Source: Acidobacteriaceae bacterium
Lineage (GTDB): Bacteria > Acidobacteriota > Terriglobia > Terriglobales > Acidobacteriaceae
DNA: 64,000 bases
Reading direction: 5' to 3'
Assembly: GCA_003132405.1 (NCBI GenBank)
Contig: PKXQ01000099.1
Span: 1-64,000, forward strand
Under the pieces are notes generated by a model, which had not been told where the DNA came from, made no database searches, and saw nothing but the letters and a program-made list of their open reading frames with translations. This document shows positions 27,569 to 36,002 of the stretch, in pieces (the stretch's first letter is position 1; every line of letters starts with the position of its first letter). Position numbers and translations under genes: made by a program.

Positions 27569-29053
27569 CTACGGTCCGGCGATTAGAAATACGGGATTCA
27601 TTGGCGGGTTCTGCAGGACTGGCGGAATCAGCGGGCGTATCCCGATCGGAGCCGTTATATTCACCAGATATGCGTCGGTTGACGTGTCGATGATATTGAC
27701 CATGCCTCCGTCGCAACTCGACAAATAGGCGCGCGTGCTGTCGCCTCCTGCCCCCATCATGAAGCGGAAGCCGTTGCCGAGCGGTCCTACAGATGGCGTG
27801 TCGCGCGTGTTGGCGCAGTTGGGCACGTAATACAGCGGCGAAGCCGGGTTGGTCGCATCGGAGAATCCTGGAATCGGAATCGACGGCGTTTCGATCGTAT
27901 TATTGGTCGCGTCGATTACCGTTACTTGCGGACAAATGTTGTCGTTCGCGTCTGTATAGTAAGCCCCGACGTAAGCGCGGCTGCCATCCGGCAGGGCTGC
28001 AACCCCGACGATGGTCAACGTTTGGGCGGTAGTGGATTTACATGGATCGCCGGCGCTGCGGGATGCAGGCGGAACTGTGGGAATGCACGATGATTGCTGC
28101 GAGGGGCTGCAGATCGGGAACGGGCCTCCCGCAAGATACGCTGGCGGAGATTGCGAAATATCGACGATTGCGACTTCTTGTCCGCCGGGAATATACAGCC
28201 GCAGCAGATTTGGATCATAGGTCATCATGTTCGCGCCGGGCACCTTAATCGCCGTCTCGGCTAGGGTGTCGGGGCCAGCGGTCGTCGAGGCATTAATCCA
28301 GGCGAGTGTACCGGTGGTTTCTTCGAGCACATATACTGCCTGGCTATCGGAACGCGCCGCCAGCCAGATGGGCGGGTTGGATAACGCGCCATTGATGACG
28401 CGCTGCGATTCGTTGACGGTGTTGAACCCGCTGATTGTGCCGAAACCGTAATTCGCCACGTAAAGCTTCTTGGTGTCTGGCGTCTCGACAATGGCAACGG
28501 GAGCGGCGCCAGCGCCCAGCGGAATTGTATTCGTGATGCTGTTGGTGTTGGTGCTGATCACGGCAATCGACGGGACAATCGTATTCGTGCTCGGGTCCAA
28601 ATAATTCGGTAGCGAGACATAGGCTTCGCTGGTCTCGGTTGTCGCCACGAAGTTCGGCGCTGAATTTGGCGGCATGCTGATCGTGCTGGTGCTGGCGATG
28701 GACGTGTTGCCGAAATTCAGCTTGGTCACAGAATCGCGCAGGGCGCCGTTGACGGAGTGGTTTACCACCAGAATTTCACTGGCGCTCTGCTGCACGGCGT
28801 GAACGGGAGCGAGGCCGACGTTCGCGATACTTTCATCCGAATCGCCCGAAACATCGATCACCATGGCAGTGCCGAAGACTGTATCTGGGCCGGAAGCAGG
28901 CGCATTATCGTTGATCGCGACCACGGAGTGCGCCGCTTGCGGGTTAGGAAATGCTGGAGGATTTGGGATGATAATCGGACGGAAAGTGTCGCCGCACCCG
29001 CTACAGATCACATAAATCAACAGCACGCACCCCAGCCAGAGAAACCGCTTCAT
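27569..29053 (-). CDS. Lipoprotein with YncE-like beta-propeller
   Basis: This 494-residue exported protein begins MKRFLWLGCVLLIYVICSGC, a lipoprotein signal with a CSGC lipobox, so it is likely membrane-anchored. The mature part consists of repeated beta-blades of the YncE/surface-antigen type: KKLYVANYGFGTISGFN, QAVYVLEETTGTLAWIN, SRAYVGAYYTDAND, TRAYLSSCDGGMVNIID. Such propellers act as binding scaffolds; no catalytic motif is visible. Ligand and role are unknown. It is single, convergent with the chemotaxis operon. Confidence 0.82.
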   Translation of the reverse strand: MKRFLWLGCVLLIYVICSGCGDTFRPIIIPNPPAFPNPQAAHSVVAINDNAPASGPDTVFGTAMVIDVSGDSDESIANVGLAPVHAVQQSASEILVVNHSVNGALRDSVTKLNFGNTSIASTSTISMPPNSAPNFVATTETSEAYVSLPNYLDPSTNTIVPSIAVISTNTNSITNTIPLGAGAAPVAIVETPDTKKLYVANYGFGTISGFNTVNESQRVINGALSNPPIWLAARSDSQAVYVLEETTGTLAWINASTTAGPDTLAETAIKVPGANMMTYDPNLLRLYIPGGQEVAIVDISQSPPAYLAGGPFPICSPSQQSSCIPTVPPASRSAGDPCKSTTAQTLTIVGVAALPDGSRAYVGAYYTDANDNICPQVTVIDATNNTIETPSIPIPGFSDATNPASPLYYVPNCANTRDTPSVGPLGNGFRFMMGAGGDSTRAYLSSCDGGMVNIIDTSTDAYLVNITAPIGIRPLIPPVLQNPPMNPVFLIAGP

Positions 29054-29155
29054 TCAGACTCCATGGAAAAAGTTGGTGTTACGCGGAAACGATATTGTAT
29101 CGGTAACCAGGGCGGAAGGGGAAATGGGATAGTGTACGGGAACAGTGCAAGAGAA

Positions 29156-29252
29156 CAGGTTTCAAGGTTTCAGAGTGTCAAGATTGGAAAGGCAAGTCAG
29201 GTTCTCACCTTGAAACCTTGCAACTTTGAAACCTTGAAACCTGGTTTTTTTT
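29156..29252. repeat. 17-bp perfect inverted repeat of CCTTGAAA words followed by T8
   Basis: CAGGTTTCAAGGTTTCA (29156-29172) is the exact reverse complement of 29227-29243. Another partial copy of the CCTTGAAACC word lies between them (about 29208-29222), and eight T residues follow at 29245-29252. A stem with a 54-base loop plus a T run could terminate plus-strand transcription, though no plus-strand gene ends here. The same words recur at 60209-60234. Confidence 0.75.
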
Positions 29253-29254
29253 AT

Positions 29255-30094
29255 TCACCCGCGGCCGCGTTTCGCCTTCGCCTGGTTTCGCGACGGCATT
29301 TGCGCAACTTTTTCTGATGCAGCGGGCTTCTTAGTCTGAGCGAGGCTTTCCTTGAGCGCAGCCATCAGATCGACCATCGGAGCCACTTTCTTTGGTTGTT
29401 CGACGGCCTGCACTTCACCGCCTTCCAGTTTCGTTTCGATCAGCTTCTTCAGATTGTCTTGAAAAGTGTCGTGATATTTTTCCGGATCCCACTCGTCGGC
29501 CAGTGCCTCGATGAGTTGGTGTGCGACTTTGATCTCGGCATCTTTGATTTCAACGTCAGGAGCGCCGAAGGATTCGACCTCGCGCACTTCCTCGGCGTAG
29601 TACATGGTGTGCAGCATCATTCCGCCCTTATGCGGGCGCAGAAAAACCGTGTACTCGCGAGTGTGCATGGTGAGCTTGGCGATAGCGACGTATTCGCTCT
29701 CCTCGAGCGCCTTGGTCAGGAGCGCGTAGGGCCGGCGGCCAGCTTCTTCCGGGACCATGTAATACGACGACTCGAAGTAGACGGGATCGACCTCGCTCGA
29801 CTTCACAAATTCGAGGATCTCCATCGTCTTCGCCGTCTTCGGCTCGATCTTCTTGATCTCTTCCGGATCGATGATGACGTATTCGCCCTTCCGATACTCG
29901 TATCCCTTCACGATATCGCTACGCTCCAGCACCTGGTTGTCGAGCGGGCAAATGAGTTGTTGTTTCACGCGCTGATGATCGGTGCGGTGAAGCTGGTTGA
30001 ACGATATGCCGCTCGAGCGTGCGCCCGAGAATAGCCGCACAGGCATCGAGATTAATCCGAAGGTTAGATAGCCAGACCAGACCGAGGCCGCCAT
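29255..30094 (-). CDS. ku: DNA end-binding protein Ku
   Basis: This 279-residue bacterial Ku homologue binds double-strand breaks and recruits LigD for non-homologous end joining. Typical segments are VWSGYLTFGLISMPVRLFSG at the N-terminus, ISFNQLHRTD, VKGYEYRKGEYVIIDPEEI, the central YFESSYYMVPE, and HTREYTVFLRPHKGGMMLHT. A Lys/Arg-rich tail (RNQAKAKRGRG) may contact DNA. No ligD is in the window. A palindrome stands 20 bases upstream of the ATG. Confidence 0.96.
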   Translation of the reverse strand: MAASVWSGYLTFGLISMPVRLFSGARSSGISFNQLHRTDHQRVKQQLICPLDNQVLERSDIVKGYEYRKGEYVIIDPEEIKKIEPKTAKTMEILEFVKSSEVDPVYFESSYYMVPEEAGRRPYALLTKALEESEYVAIAKLTMHTREYTVFLRPHKGGMMLHTMYYAEEVREVESFGAPDVEIKDAEIKVAHQLIEALADEWDPEKYHDTFQDNLKKLIETKLEGGEVQAVEQPKKVAPMVDLMAALKESLAQTKKPAASEKVAQMPSRNQAKAKRGRG

Positions 30095-30466
30095 TCATTT
30101 CACCTCAAGTAGAGACGAGGCAGGCCTCGTCGTTTTTCATAACTCCAGTCGTAAACGACAGTCGTAATCGCAGGCGCGGCTCGTCGCGGCTGCGCAGAAT
30201 CTGAGATGCCTAAACTCCCCCGAGCGTACAGAAGTGTAGCTTAAACGACGCGCGTTGCGCCTGCCAGATTACGGGCGAATCCAAAGGCCAAGCACTACCT
30301 GGCGTGGTCGCTTTACACCGGGCACCGAATATAGTGTTATCGATGGCGAATAACGGGAAGCAGACGCCAGTTTTCACTATCAGCCATCGGTTGCCGCCCG
30401 ACGTGAGATTCTACTGAGAGCTGAAGGCGGACGGCTGACAGCTGATCGTAATTGCAGGCATCGAGC
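30095..30466. other. Intergenic region between divergent ku and DUF92 genes
   Basis: These 372 bases carry no gene that I can support. They hold a palindrome at 30114-30131 (listed separately) and, at about 30413-30450, CTGAGAGCTGAAGG and GGCTGACAGCTGATC, members of the CAGCT/CAGTT word-repeat family also seen after mutL. Confidence 0.5.
30114..30137. repeat. Perfect 8-bp palindrome with T run
   Basis: GACGAGGC (30114-30121) and GCCTCGTC (30124-30131) pair over a 2-base gap, followed by GTTTTT on the plus strand. It lies just upstream of ku. It resembles a terminator, but no plus-strand gene ends there, so it may be a repeat element or a leader structure. Confidence 0.6.
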
Positions 30467-31204
30467 ATGTTTGACTCTTTCTTAGCCCACGGCTGGGCTT
30501 CGTCGCCGAAATTGCTGGGCGTCGCCGCGGTTGTGACCGTCGCGTTCGCCATGCTGGCTCGCGCTTTGCGCGGCGCCAATCGGTTCGGGGCAGTGGCTGG
30601 AGGTTTCGCCTGTTTCCTGTTGTTCGCGGGGGTTGGACCTGCCGCCTTTGCCGCGCTCGCGGCTCTGTTTGCGATGACCTGGGCCACGACTCGGCTCGGA
30701 TATCAGCGCAAACTGGCGCTGGGGCTAGCCGAGCGCAAGGAAGGGCGGACGGCATGGCAAATCCTCGCAAACCTGACAGCGGCGGCGCTGAGTTCGACCG
30801 CTTATGGCGCAACGGGGAACCGGGCGTGGCTGGTCGCCACGCTGGCCGCTCTGGCCGAAGCCGCGACTGATACGGTGGCCAGCGAAATAGGACAATATCG
30901 CGGCTCGCGCGCACGGATGATCACAACCTGGAAACAGGTTCCAGCGGGGACTGATGGCGGCATCACGATTGTAGGTAGCATCGCTGGTTTGGCCGCGGGT
31001 CTGGTGATCGCGATAATCGGTTCGGTTGGATGGATGATTTCTCCGGCGCAAATTTGGATTCCTGTAGCCGCAGGTTTCGCGGGAATGCTGATCGACAGCG
31101 TGCTGGGCGCGACGCTGCAACGCCGCGGATGGATCAGCAATCAGGGAGTGAATCTTGTGGCCACGCTGGCAGCGGCTGCGATGGCGTATGTGATCTCAGC
31201 GTAA
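30467..31204 (+). CDS. DUF92 family membrane protein
   Basis: This 245-residue integral membrane protein has about six hydrophobic segments. The DUF92/TMEM19 signature is visible: GANRFGAVAGG near the start, AEAATDTVASEIGQ, GTDGGITIVGSIAGLAAGL and GFAGMLIDSVLGATLQRRGW. Plant relatives (VTE6) phosphorylate phytyl phosphate; bacterial function is not established, and a polyprenyl-phosphate or CTP-dependent kinase role is only a guess. ATG 30467 is preferred to an upstream TTG. It converges with mreD. Confidence 0.85.
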   Translation: MFDSFLAHGWASSPKLLGVAAVVTVAFAMLARALRGANRFGAVAGGFACFLLFAGVGPAAFAALAALFAMTWATTRLGYQRKLALGLAERKEGRTAWQILANLTAAALSSTAYGATGNRAWLVATLAALAEAATDTVASEIGQYRGSRARMITTWKQVPAGTDGGITIVGSIAGLAAGLVIAIIGSVGWMISPAQIWIPVAAGFAGMLIDSVLGATLQRRGWISNQGVNLVATLAAAAMAYVISA

Positions 31205-31214
31205 GAGAACTTGT

Positions 31215-31733
31215 TTACGTTCGTTGCTTGACCCGGTCCAGCAGCATGAAGACCAGCACGCCCAGCACGGCATTGGCTATGCCCGACAGGAGTTCGTGCG
31301 GCCAACTCCACGCCATGCGCAAGCCGACCAGACCACGGGCAATCAGGAAGTAGACAACCTCGTGTACCGCGAAGAAGAAAATCGTAATCAGGAAGCGGGC
31401 GCCGGCGTTTTCGACGTCGAGCTTGATGCCAAGCGAAGACGCGCCGAAGCCGACTACGGTTTTCGAAATTCCATAGAGGCCGATCGGCTGGTGGGTCAGC
31501 GCGTCTTGCATAATTCCGATCAAACCTCCGGTCAGCAAGCCCGCCAGTGGATTGCGTCGCGCCGTTGCAAATCCGATTGTGACCAGCAGCGGCAAATCGA
31601 AAATCACAAAAAAAGGAAAGCGCAGCGGTATAAACGCCTGCAGGAAAACGGCGGCCAGCGGAATCAGCACCGTCGCAGGGATGCTGAAACGATAGACCTC
31701 AACCTGCTCGCCCGATGTGTAAGTAATGGCCAC
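31215..31733 (-). CDS. mreD: Rod shape-determining protein MreD
   Basis: This 172-residue inner-membrane protein has five or so transmembrane segments. The motif GLLTGGLIGIMQDALTHQPI followed by LYGISKTVVGF is typical of MreD. It acts with MreB and MreC to organise the elongation machinery. It starts two bases after the mreC stop. The usual downstream partners, a PBP2 gene and rodA, do not follow: the strand switches to the DUF92 gene. Confidence 0.92.
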   Translation of the reverse strand: MAITYTSGEQVEVYRFSIPATVLIPLAAVFLQAFIPLRFPFFVIFDLPLLVTIGFATARRNPLAGLLTGGLIGIMQDALTHQPIGLYGISKTVVGFGASSLGIKLDVENAGARFLITIFFFAVHEVVYFLIARGLVGLRMAWSWPHELLSGIANAVLGVLVFMLLDRVKQRT

Positions 31734-31734
31734 G

Positions 31735-33012
31735 TCAGTGTGGAGTATCCGGCGAGTCGGGCTGCGGTTTTGGATCGACCGGGGGATTTACCGGCTTCGG
31801 GGAGGGCGTCGAAGCGCCAGCCCTACTTGAGGAAGTAAGTCCCGGAGAATCTCCCGCAGTCGATTTGGCGTTCGGCGCATTTCGCGCCGCAGGCGCGCCA
31901 TTGCCAGCATGGGGCGGCGTCGCCTTGGGGTTGGATTGCGCGTCGGCGCCTGGCATGGCAGGATGAGCAGTTTTAGGCGTGCCTGTGCTTGATGTGCCAG
32001 TAGCCGGCGTTCCATTGGCGGCCACTCCGGTCGTCGGAGTCTTGGCTGCGACACTCCCCGGAGTTGCGGAAGATCCGGACGAGGCGCTCTTCTCTGTATT
32101 TTCCGGCTTCGAGGGCACGCTCGGCAGGCGCGCGGCCAGAATATCGATGGCGCGGGCGCCACCTACCTGCTCCGGCTGAGCCTGTCTTTCATCGATCTTC
32201 GTTACCACCAGCACCTCTTCGAGTCGGCTAAGATCGGCTGCGGGGCGCACATGAATATTGAGAAACAAATCACTGCCCGGCGTAATCTTCGCAACCTTAC
32301 CGATGGGCAAACCTTTGGGAAAAATGCTGTCGCCGCCACTCGTAAGCACCATTTCTCCTGGGGGCACGGTTTCGTCGCTCATCACTCGTCCGAGGACGAG
32401 CTCGCCGGCCGGCGTTCCATTCAGAATGCCTTGCAGGCGCGTCTGGTCGAGGATGGCGCCTACTCCGCTGCTCTGATCGTTGATCAGCAGCACCTCTGAA
32501 GTGGAGCGGTAGACGTGCAGCACCTTGCCCACGATGCCATCGGCGGTGATAACAGCCATGTCTGGCTTGAGGCCGTCGCGGCTGCCTTTATCTATGAAGA
32601 CGGAACGCGACAGTTCGCTACCGCTTCCTCCAATAACCTGCGCCGCCATGGTCTGGGAGATGAACTGCTCTTTAAAACCAAGGAGGGCCTGCAGACGCCG
32701 CGCCTGGTCGGCGTCCTGGCTGATACGGACTCGCTCCAGGCTCATGCGTTCAATCTGGGCTTTCAGGGCGCGGTTTTCAGCGCGCACTCCGCGCAAATAG
32801 AAGTAGTTGTGCCAGACGTCGCCGGTGGAGGTTTGCGCCCAGACCAGCGCTCTTTCGAGAGGTGTGACCGCTCCGATCGCCCAGATGCGGATCAGGCGCG
32901 TTGGTTCGCTCGGAGTCGTTCGTTTTACCTGCACGGCCAAGCCGACTACTTGGGCGAATAGTACGCCCACCAGCACGATCAGATTGCGGTAGCGTCCGAG
33001 GACGGATTCCAT
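31735..33012 (-). CDS. mreC: Cell shape-determining protein MreC with long disordered tail
   Basis: This 425-residue bitopic protein has one N-terminal membrane segment (RNLIVLVGVLFAQVVGLAVQ), a coiled coil near 75-115 (RAENRALKAQIERMSLERV), and the MreC beta core. Core motifs include DKGSRDGLKPDMAVITADGI, DQSSGVGAILDQTRLQGIL and LTSGGDSIFPKGLPIGKVAK. After about residue 300 a 120-residue tail rich in Pro, Ala, Thr and Ser extends into the periplasm, much longer than in typical MreC. The tail may bind or span peptidoglycan; this is an inference. Confidence 0.95.
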   Translation of the reverse strand: MESVLGRYRNLIVLVGVLFAQVVGLAVQVKRTTPSEPTRLIRIWAIGAVTPLERALVWAQTSTGDVWHNYFYLRGVRAENRALKAQIERMSLERVRISQDADQARRLQALLGFKEQFISQTMAAQVIGGSGSELSRSVFIDKGSRDGLKPDMAVITADGIVGKVLHVYRSTSEVLLINDQSSGVGAILDQTRLQGILNGTPAGELVLGRVMSDETVPPGEMVLTSGGDSIFPKGLPIGKVAKITPGSDLFLNIHVRPAADLSRLEEVLVVTKIDERQAQPEQVGGARAIDILAARLPSVPSKPENTEKSASSGSSATPGSVAAKTPTTGVAANGTPATGTSSTGTPKTAHPAMPGADAQSNPKATPPHAGNGAPAARNAPNAKSTAGDSPGLTSSSRAGASTPSPKPVNPPVDPKPQPDSPDTPH

Positions 33013-33017
33013 AACAG

Positions 33018-33045
33018 CAGTTCTCAGTTCTCAGTTGTCAGTTCT
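33018..33045. repeat. Tandem heptamer CAGTTCT x4 between mreB and mreC
   Basis: Four contiguous heptamers (CAGTTCT, CAGTTCT, CAGTTGT, CAGTTCT) end five bases before the mreC start on the opposite strand. They share words with the inverted repeat after mutL. In the mreBCD transcript they read AGAACTG repeats directly in front of mreC, where they replace a normal spacer. Confidence 0.8.
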
Positions 33046-33086
33046 CAGTGAACCCGTCAAGCTGAGATTAGTGTCTCGTCGGAGAC

Positions 33087-34151
33087 CTACTCGATCGAAA
33101 TCTTACGGAGCAGTTTGAAGTCCGAGAGCATTTTGCCGGTGCCGAGCACTACGCTGCATAGCGGATCGTCGGCGATGGAGACGGGCAATCCCGTTTCTTC
33201 GCGGATACGCTTGTCGAGGTTCTTGATGAGCGCGCCGCCGCCGGTCAGGACAATGCCGCGGTCGCTGATATCGGCGGAGAGTTCTGGTGGCGTGCGTTCG
33301 AGCGCGACGCGGATCGCATTCATGATGGTCGAAACACATTCACTCAAAGATTCGCGAATTTCGCTGTCATCGACGGTGATGGTTTTGGGCACGCCTTCGA
33401 TCAGGTTGCGGCCCTTGATCTCCATAGTCAACGGCTTGTCGAGCGGATAGGCGGAGCCGATCTCCATCTTGATCTGTTCGGCGGTGCGCTCGCCGACCAG
33501 CAGGTTGTATTTTCGCTTGAGGTAATTCATGATCGCCTCATCCATTTGATTGCCAGCCATGCGCACGGAACGGGAATAAACGATGCCGCTGAGAGATATG
33601 ACCGCGATGTCGGTGGTGCCGCCGCCGATGTCGACGACCATGTTGCCGCTCGGTTCGGTGATTGGCAGTCCCGCGCCGATGGCCGCGACCATGGCTTGCT
33701 CGACGAGGTGCACTTCACTCGCCTTCGCACGATAGGCGGAATCCATGACCGCGCGCTTTTCCACTTGCGTAATTTCCGAGGGCACGCCAATCACGATCCG
33801 CGGATGCACCAGCATCTTGCGGTTGTGCGCCTTTTGGATGAAGTAGTTCAACATCTTTTCCGTGACCTTGAAGTCGGCGATGACGCCATCTTTCATCGGC
33901 TTGATAGCCACGATGTTGCCGGGCGTGCGGCCGAGCATCTCTTTGGCTTCTTTGCCCACCGCCTCCACTTCGCCGGTGTTCTTGTTGATGGCCACGATGG
34001 ACGGCTCATTGACGACGATGCCTTTGCCGCGCGCATACACCAGTGTGTTGGCCGTCCCCAGATCGATGGCGAGGTCGCTCGAAAACATGCTGAAGAGCGA
34101 ACGCAGATTGTGGGAACGCGATGAGCCGTTACTGAACCCGTTGTTGGACAT
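33087..34151 (-). CDS. mreB: Rod shape-determining protein MreB
   Basis: This 354-residue bacterial actin homologue polymerises on the membrane and directs lateral wall synthesis. Phosphate-binding [59 protein letters not shown] and the adenosine motif [14 protein letters not shown] are present. A 20-residue Ser/Asn-rich head precedes the first motif. It heads mreB-mreC-mreD on the minus strand. Confidence 0.97.
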   Translation of the reverse strand: MSNNGFSNGSSRSHNLRSLFSMFSSDLAIDLGTANTLVYARGKGIVVNEPSIVAINKNTGEVEAVGKEAKEMLGRTPGNIVAIKPMKDGVIADFKVTEKMLNYFIQKAHNRKMLVHPRIVIGVPSEITQVEKRAVMDSAYRAKASEVHLVEQAMVAAIGAGLPITEPSGNMVVDIGGGTTDIAVISLSGIVYSRSVRMAGNQMDEAIMNYLKRKYNLLVGERTAEQIKMEIGSAYPLDKPLTMEIKGRNLIEGVPKTITVDDSEIRESLSECVSTIMNAIRVALERTPPELSADISDRGIVLTGGGALIKNLDKRIREETGLPVSIADDPLCSVVLGTGKMLSDFKLLRKISIE

Positions 34152-34369
34152 GTTAAAACTTCTCTCTTCCGGGAATTCGTCTCGCCCCTGGAACCTGGGA
34201 CTTCGCCGGTCTCCGCGTGAGTCGTTCTCCCCTTGTTATCTATTCTACTTTTCTTTCATTCTACTTCGATGTGTAGGAAAACCAGTTTGTAAATAGAACA
34301 CCTGACATGTCCAAACTATTTCCGCAGCACAGCTTTATAAAAAAATCCGGCTTTGAAAAACCCGCGCCC

Positions 34370-35659
34370 TTACTGAATCACCACTTTTTCCTGGTGCGTA
34401 TTCACCCCGCCCTGTGCATTTTGCGCCGTGACCGTGACCAGGTTTTCGCCATTCGGCAAAGGCGGCGTGAAATAGTGGAAAGTGCCGTCGTCGCTGATCA
34501 TCGGCACCTCTTTGCCATTGACCATGACCCGCGCTCCTGCCTCAGTTTTACCGGTCACTTCAATCACGTGTCCGTGCTGCACCAGGGGATCGATATCAAG
34601 CGCCAATTCTATTTTTTCTTTGGCCTTGACGATGATGGTAAAGCGGTTCTTCTCGCTCTCCACCGATTCCTTCCCGCTGGCATCATAGGATTGGATTGAC
34701 CAATAGTAAGCGCCCACCGGTAATCCGGTCACGACCACACTCGGTGATTCCACTTTACGGTCGAGCAGCACCGATGAAAAGTATGGATTGTGCGAGATGC
34801 GCAGCCGGTAGCCGGCAGCGTTCCCCATCGGCGTCCACGCAAACTCGACCTCTTTCGCTTTCTCGCCGGCATTCATAAATACGGGCATCATGTTTCCCGG
34901 CGTGATCGGCGTGGGCGGACCAATTTCCGTGGCCCGCTGCATGGTCTTCGAATCGTTCTGAAAGCTTACCTTCTCCCAGTTCGACAGGCGCACCACTTCT
35001 CCATTGCGTTCGATCTCGCCGCTGCCCTTCTTGACCAGAATTTCGTGACTGTCTTCTCTCGGATTATTGTGTACCATGGCCGACGAATCGGGAGCCAGTG
35101 ACGCTTTCGCTCCCGCCACGATCACCTGCGACTTCGAACCCTGAACATAAGTCGCCGTCGTCAGATCGACGGTGCCGGTTGTCACCGCCACCGACACGTT
35201 GGTCTGTTGTTGATCGTTGGCCGAGTTTTCTTCGATGACGATCAGCGAATCCTGCTTCACCGTGTAGTTGGTGCCGTCGTTGAAAACAATTTTCGCCATA
35301 CCTTCGGCGCCCGTTTGCACCACGTCGCCTTTTTCGAGCGGCACGTTGTAGTCGGCATTGATCCAGCTATTGCCGCTGCCTTTTCTTACGCGGATCGTGC
35401 CATCGAGAGCGGTGAAGTGCGCCTGCTGTGCGACTGCCGCCGACGGCCCCTTGAGCGGAGGAGCGAGCCCCGCAACTTTCTCCAGCAGGCCAGTGGAAAA
35501 ATGCCCGGCCGCCTTCACCGATGCGTCGGTAAATTTTGGAAATGCTTCGTGCATGACCGCGCCAAAAATCAGCGCTATCCCCAGCAGCGCCATGATCACG
35601 CTGCGGTACGTTACCGTTTTCCAGGCAACGTAAAGTTGCGGCTTAATTTTAGTTGCCAC
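34370..35659 (-). CDS. FecR-domain membrane protein with C-terminal Ig-like domains
   Basis: This 429-residue protein has one N-terminal membrane segment (SVIMALLGIALIFGAVMH). The FecR-like beta domain, about 90-230, has the hallmark VPLEKGDVVQTGAEGMAKIV, FNDGTNYTVKQDSLIVIEEN and VSVAVTTGTVDL. Beta-rich domains follow: fibronectin-like FAWTPMGNAAGYRLRIS and GLPVGAYYWSIQSYDASGK, then a terminal VTGKTEAGARVMVNGKEVP bacterial Ig-type domain. It faces the periplasm. No sigma factor or TonB receptor is adjacent, so it is probably not a classical FecR. The start is a GTG at 35659; the upstream Shine-Dalgarno is weak. Confidence 0.82.
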   Translation of the reverse strand: MATKIKPQLYVAWKTVTYRSVIMALLGIALIFGAVMHEAFPKFTDASVKAAGHFSTGLLEKVAGLAPPLKGPSAAVAQQAHFTALDGTIRVRKGSGNSWINADYNVPLEKGDVVQTGAEGMAKIVFNDGTNYTVKQDSLIVIEENSANDQQQTNVSVAVTTGTVDLTTATYVQGSKSQVIVAGAKASLAPDSSAMVHNNPREDSHEILVKKGSGEIERNGEVVRLSNWEKVSFQNDSKTMQRATEIGPPTPITPGNMMPVFMNAGEKAKEVEFAWTPMGNAAGYRLRISHNPYFSSVLLDRKVESPSVVVTGLPVGAYYWSIQSYDASGKESVESEKNRFTIIVKAKEKIELALDIDPLVQHGHVIEVTGKTEAGARVMVNGKEVPMISDDGTFHYFTPPLPNGENLVTVTAQNAQGGVNTHQEKVVIQ

Positions 35660-36002
35660 GAGCCGGTGCCAACCTCATAACAAAATTTTTAAAGTCGGGA
35701 TATCTCTAACGCTGTGACCATCATATCCCCGCTGGGATGGGTATTAAGCGTGGGTCATAGCGGGAAATGGTTACGAAAGTGACTAATGGGCGCGCAGAGG
35801 GGACGACCTGGAGGAAGGGCGGTTCCCATGCCCTGTCTGCTGGGCAGAGAACCGAATCCTCCGATGAATTGAAACATCTGATGGGAAGGCAGCATTTAAG
35901 GCCGTGATCGCGCGAGGCAAGCCTGGGCCGCCTTGCTCCTCTTATACGTGGTTGTTAGCATGAAGTGTTCGGCAAGTTCTGCACTATTCCCAGGAGGCTC
36001 TT
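35660..36002. other. Intergenic region between divergent FecR-domain and aldehyde dehydrogenase genes
   Basis: These 343 bases contain no gene that I can support. GCTGTGACC (35711-35719) and GGTCATAGC near 35754 form a loose inverted repeat. AGGAGG stands nine bases before the dehydrogenase ATG. Promoters in both directions must lie here, but none stands out. Confidence 0.5.

Noticed and set aside
30114..30137. Palindrome with T run read as a terminator
   Set aside because: No plus-strand gene ends upstream of it, and on the minus strand there is no T tract; kept as a repeat instead.
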